Part shown: piece after piece, positions 63,315 to 64,000 of the stretch
Position numbering within the stretch: position 1 is the stretch's first letter
How the letters are laid out: every line of letters begins with the position of its first letter
Assembly: GCF_019039055.1 (NCBI RefSeq)
Contig: NZ_JAHOPB010000001.1
Span: forward strand, 1,426,001-1,490,000
DNA: 64,000 bases
DNA from: Reyranella humidisoli
Lineage (GTDB): Bacteria > Pseudomonadota > Alphaproteobacteria > Reyranellales > Reyranellaceae
Direction: 5' to 3'
The notes under the pieces: generated by a model
What the model saw: only the letters and a program-made list of their open reading frames with translations
The model's database searches: none
What the model was told of the DNA's origin: nothing
Position numbers and translations under genes: made by a program

Positions 63315-64000
63315 ATGGCCGACAACGGGATCCCGCTTCGCCGCACTCTGGCCGCCAACGCCGTTGCACTGGCGCCGTCGTGGGGTGCGCTGGCGATCCT
63401 CTACGGCCTTGGAGAATTGCCGGGCCGCAGCGCGCTGATTGCCATGGCGGGGATCGCCCTGGTCACGTTCTTCCTGATCCAGCGCTATCTGAATTCCCTG
63501 GCAAGCTTCGCCCGCTTCGTGGGGGAACTGTCCGACGAGCGGGAGCCGGTGATGCCGCGCCTTTCCTTCGCGCCCGCCACGGAGGAACTCGCGACGGCGG
63601 CGGCCACCCTCTCGACCGGCTGGCGCCGCCAGCGCGCTTCGATCGACAACCTCGCGGCCTCGGCGCAGGCGATCGTCGACGGGCTTCCCGATCCGCTTGT
63701 GTCCGTCGACCGCCAGCGCCGCATCGTGCGCACCAATCTCGCCGCCGCCCTGCTGCTGGGCAGCTCCGGCGGCGCCGAGCGCGACGTCTCCACGGTGTTG
63801 CGCCAGCCGCAGCTCCTGGCGGCCATCGATGCGCTGCTCGAGACCGGCCCCGACGGCAACTTCGCGAAGCCCGACCAGTCCGTGGTCGAACTGGTGCTGG
63901 CCGGGCCGCCGGAACTCGACATGGTCGCCCATCTGCGCCGCCTTCCGCGGGCGGCGGCTGACGGCTCGCTGGCGCTGATCGTGCTGCATGACACCACGGC
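63315..64000 (+). CDS. PhoR-like sensor histidine kinase, 5' fragment
   Basis: The first 228 codons of a gene cut by the window edge. Two membrane helices (about 10-32 and 38-56), a HAMP-like linker, and a PAS-like region QAIVDGLPDPLVSVDRQRRIVRTN near 117-140 resemble PhoR-type phosphate-sensing kinases. The H-box and ATPase domain lie outside the window. It starts 17 bp after the rhomboid stop. Confidence 0.7.
   Translation, partial: MADNGIPLRRTLAANAVALAPSWGALAILYGLGELPGRSALIAMAGIALVTFFLIQRYLNSLASFARFVGELSDEREPVMPRLSFAPATEELATAAATLSTGWRRQRASIDNLAASAQAIVDGLPDPLVSVDRQRRIVRTNLAAALLLGSSGGAERDVSTVLRQPQLLAAIDALLETGPDGNFAKPDQSVVELVLAGPPELDMVAHLRRLPRAAADGSLALIVLHDTT

Overview
The window is chromosomal DNA of a high-GC Gram-negative bacterium, most likely an alphaproteobacterium. 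The signs are the codon use, many Tat-type twin-arginine leaders on binding proteins, a TctC/Bug-type solute receptor, intracellular PHB depolymerase, an alphaproteobacterial-style OmpR regulator and intergenic palindromic repeats. The layout suits a free-living organotroph with large transport and oxidation capacity. I could not fix the genus. I see no transposase, integrase, phage gene or CRISPR array.

Layout. 1-11.3 kb: the start of a PHB depolymerase, a SCO-type copper chaperone, flavoproteins, an amidase, acetyl-CoA synthetase, a nitroreductase/VOC-hydrolase/DinB run and aconitase. 11.3-18.9 kb: a TPR protein, a hydrolase, an OmpR/histidine kinase pair, an AhpD-like protein under a palindrome, an SDR, a Bug receptor and a Tat-exported isoaspartyl-methyltransferase-like protein. 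19.0-24.4 kb: a coupled three-gene operon (a membrane protein with a spermidine-synthase-like centre, a secreted alpha/beta hydrolase, an HD protein), then a PLP dehydratase. 24.4-25.8 kb: a lower-GC patch with two orphan genes. 25.8-36.7 kb: a co-directional run on the minus strand holding a complete Opp/Dpp-type ABC importer, a thioesterase, a quinone oxidoreductase, an acyl-CoA ligase, a DUF2817 zinc peptidase and a VOC protein. 37.1-40.4 kb: a LivK-type receptor, RibA-type GTP cyclohydrolase II and an OmpR regulator.

40.4-44.4 kb is the most interesting stretch. Two closely related ferritin-like diiron proteins (259 of 355 positions identical by hand count) flank an iron-sulfur flavoprotein reductase and a DUF1275 membrane protein. 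The reductase is divergent from the second diiron gene across a 145-bp spacer holding two perfect palindromes, and both diiron genes share a 10-bp upstream element. Together these look like a self-contained, probably uncharacterised oxygenase system with its own electron donor.

44.5-64 kb is mostly housekeeping: tRNA-Ala(CGC), RidA, an FHA membrane protein, YggT/YggU, FolD, ZnuA behind a Zur-like box, a trans-editing deacylase, RmlA, tRNA-Gly(GCC), a sulfotransferase, PanC, a TauD-type dioxygenase, a hydroxyacid dehydrogenase, an EamA transporter, methyltransferases, a SpoU methylase, RlmN, GNAT, ArgG, a rhomboid protease and a truncated PhoR-like kinase.

Four unrelated families of intergenic palindromes occur (one in two copies). 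A 3' fragment of the 60.2-kb methyltransferase gene is repeated directly on the other side of the GNAT gene. Reading was by eye from sequence and translations; family names rest on recognised motifs, not on searches.
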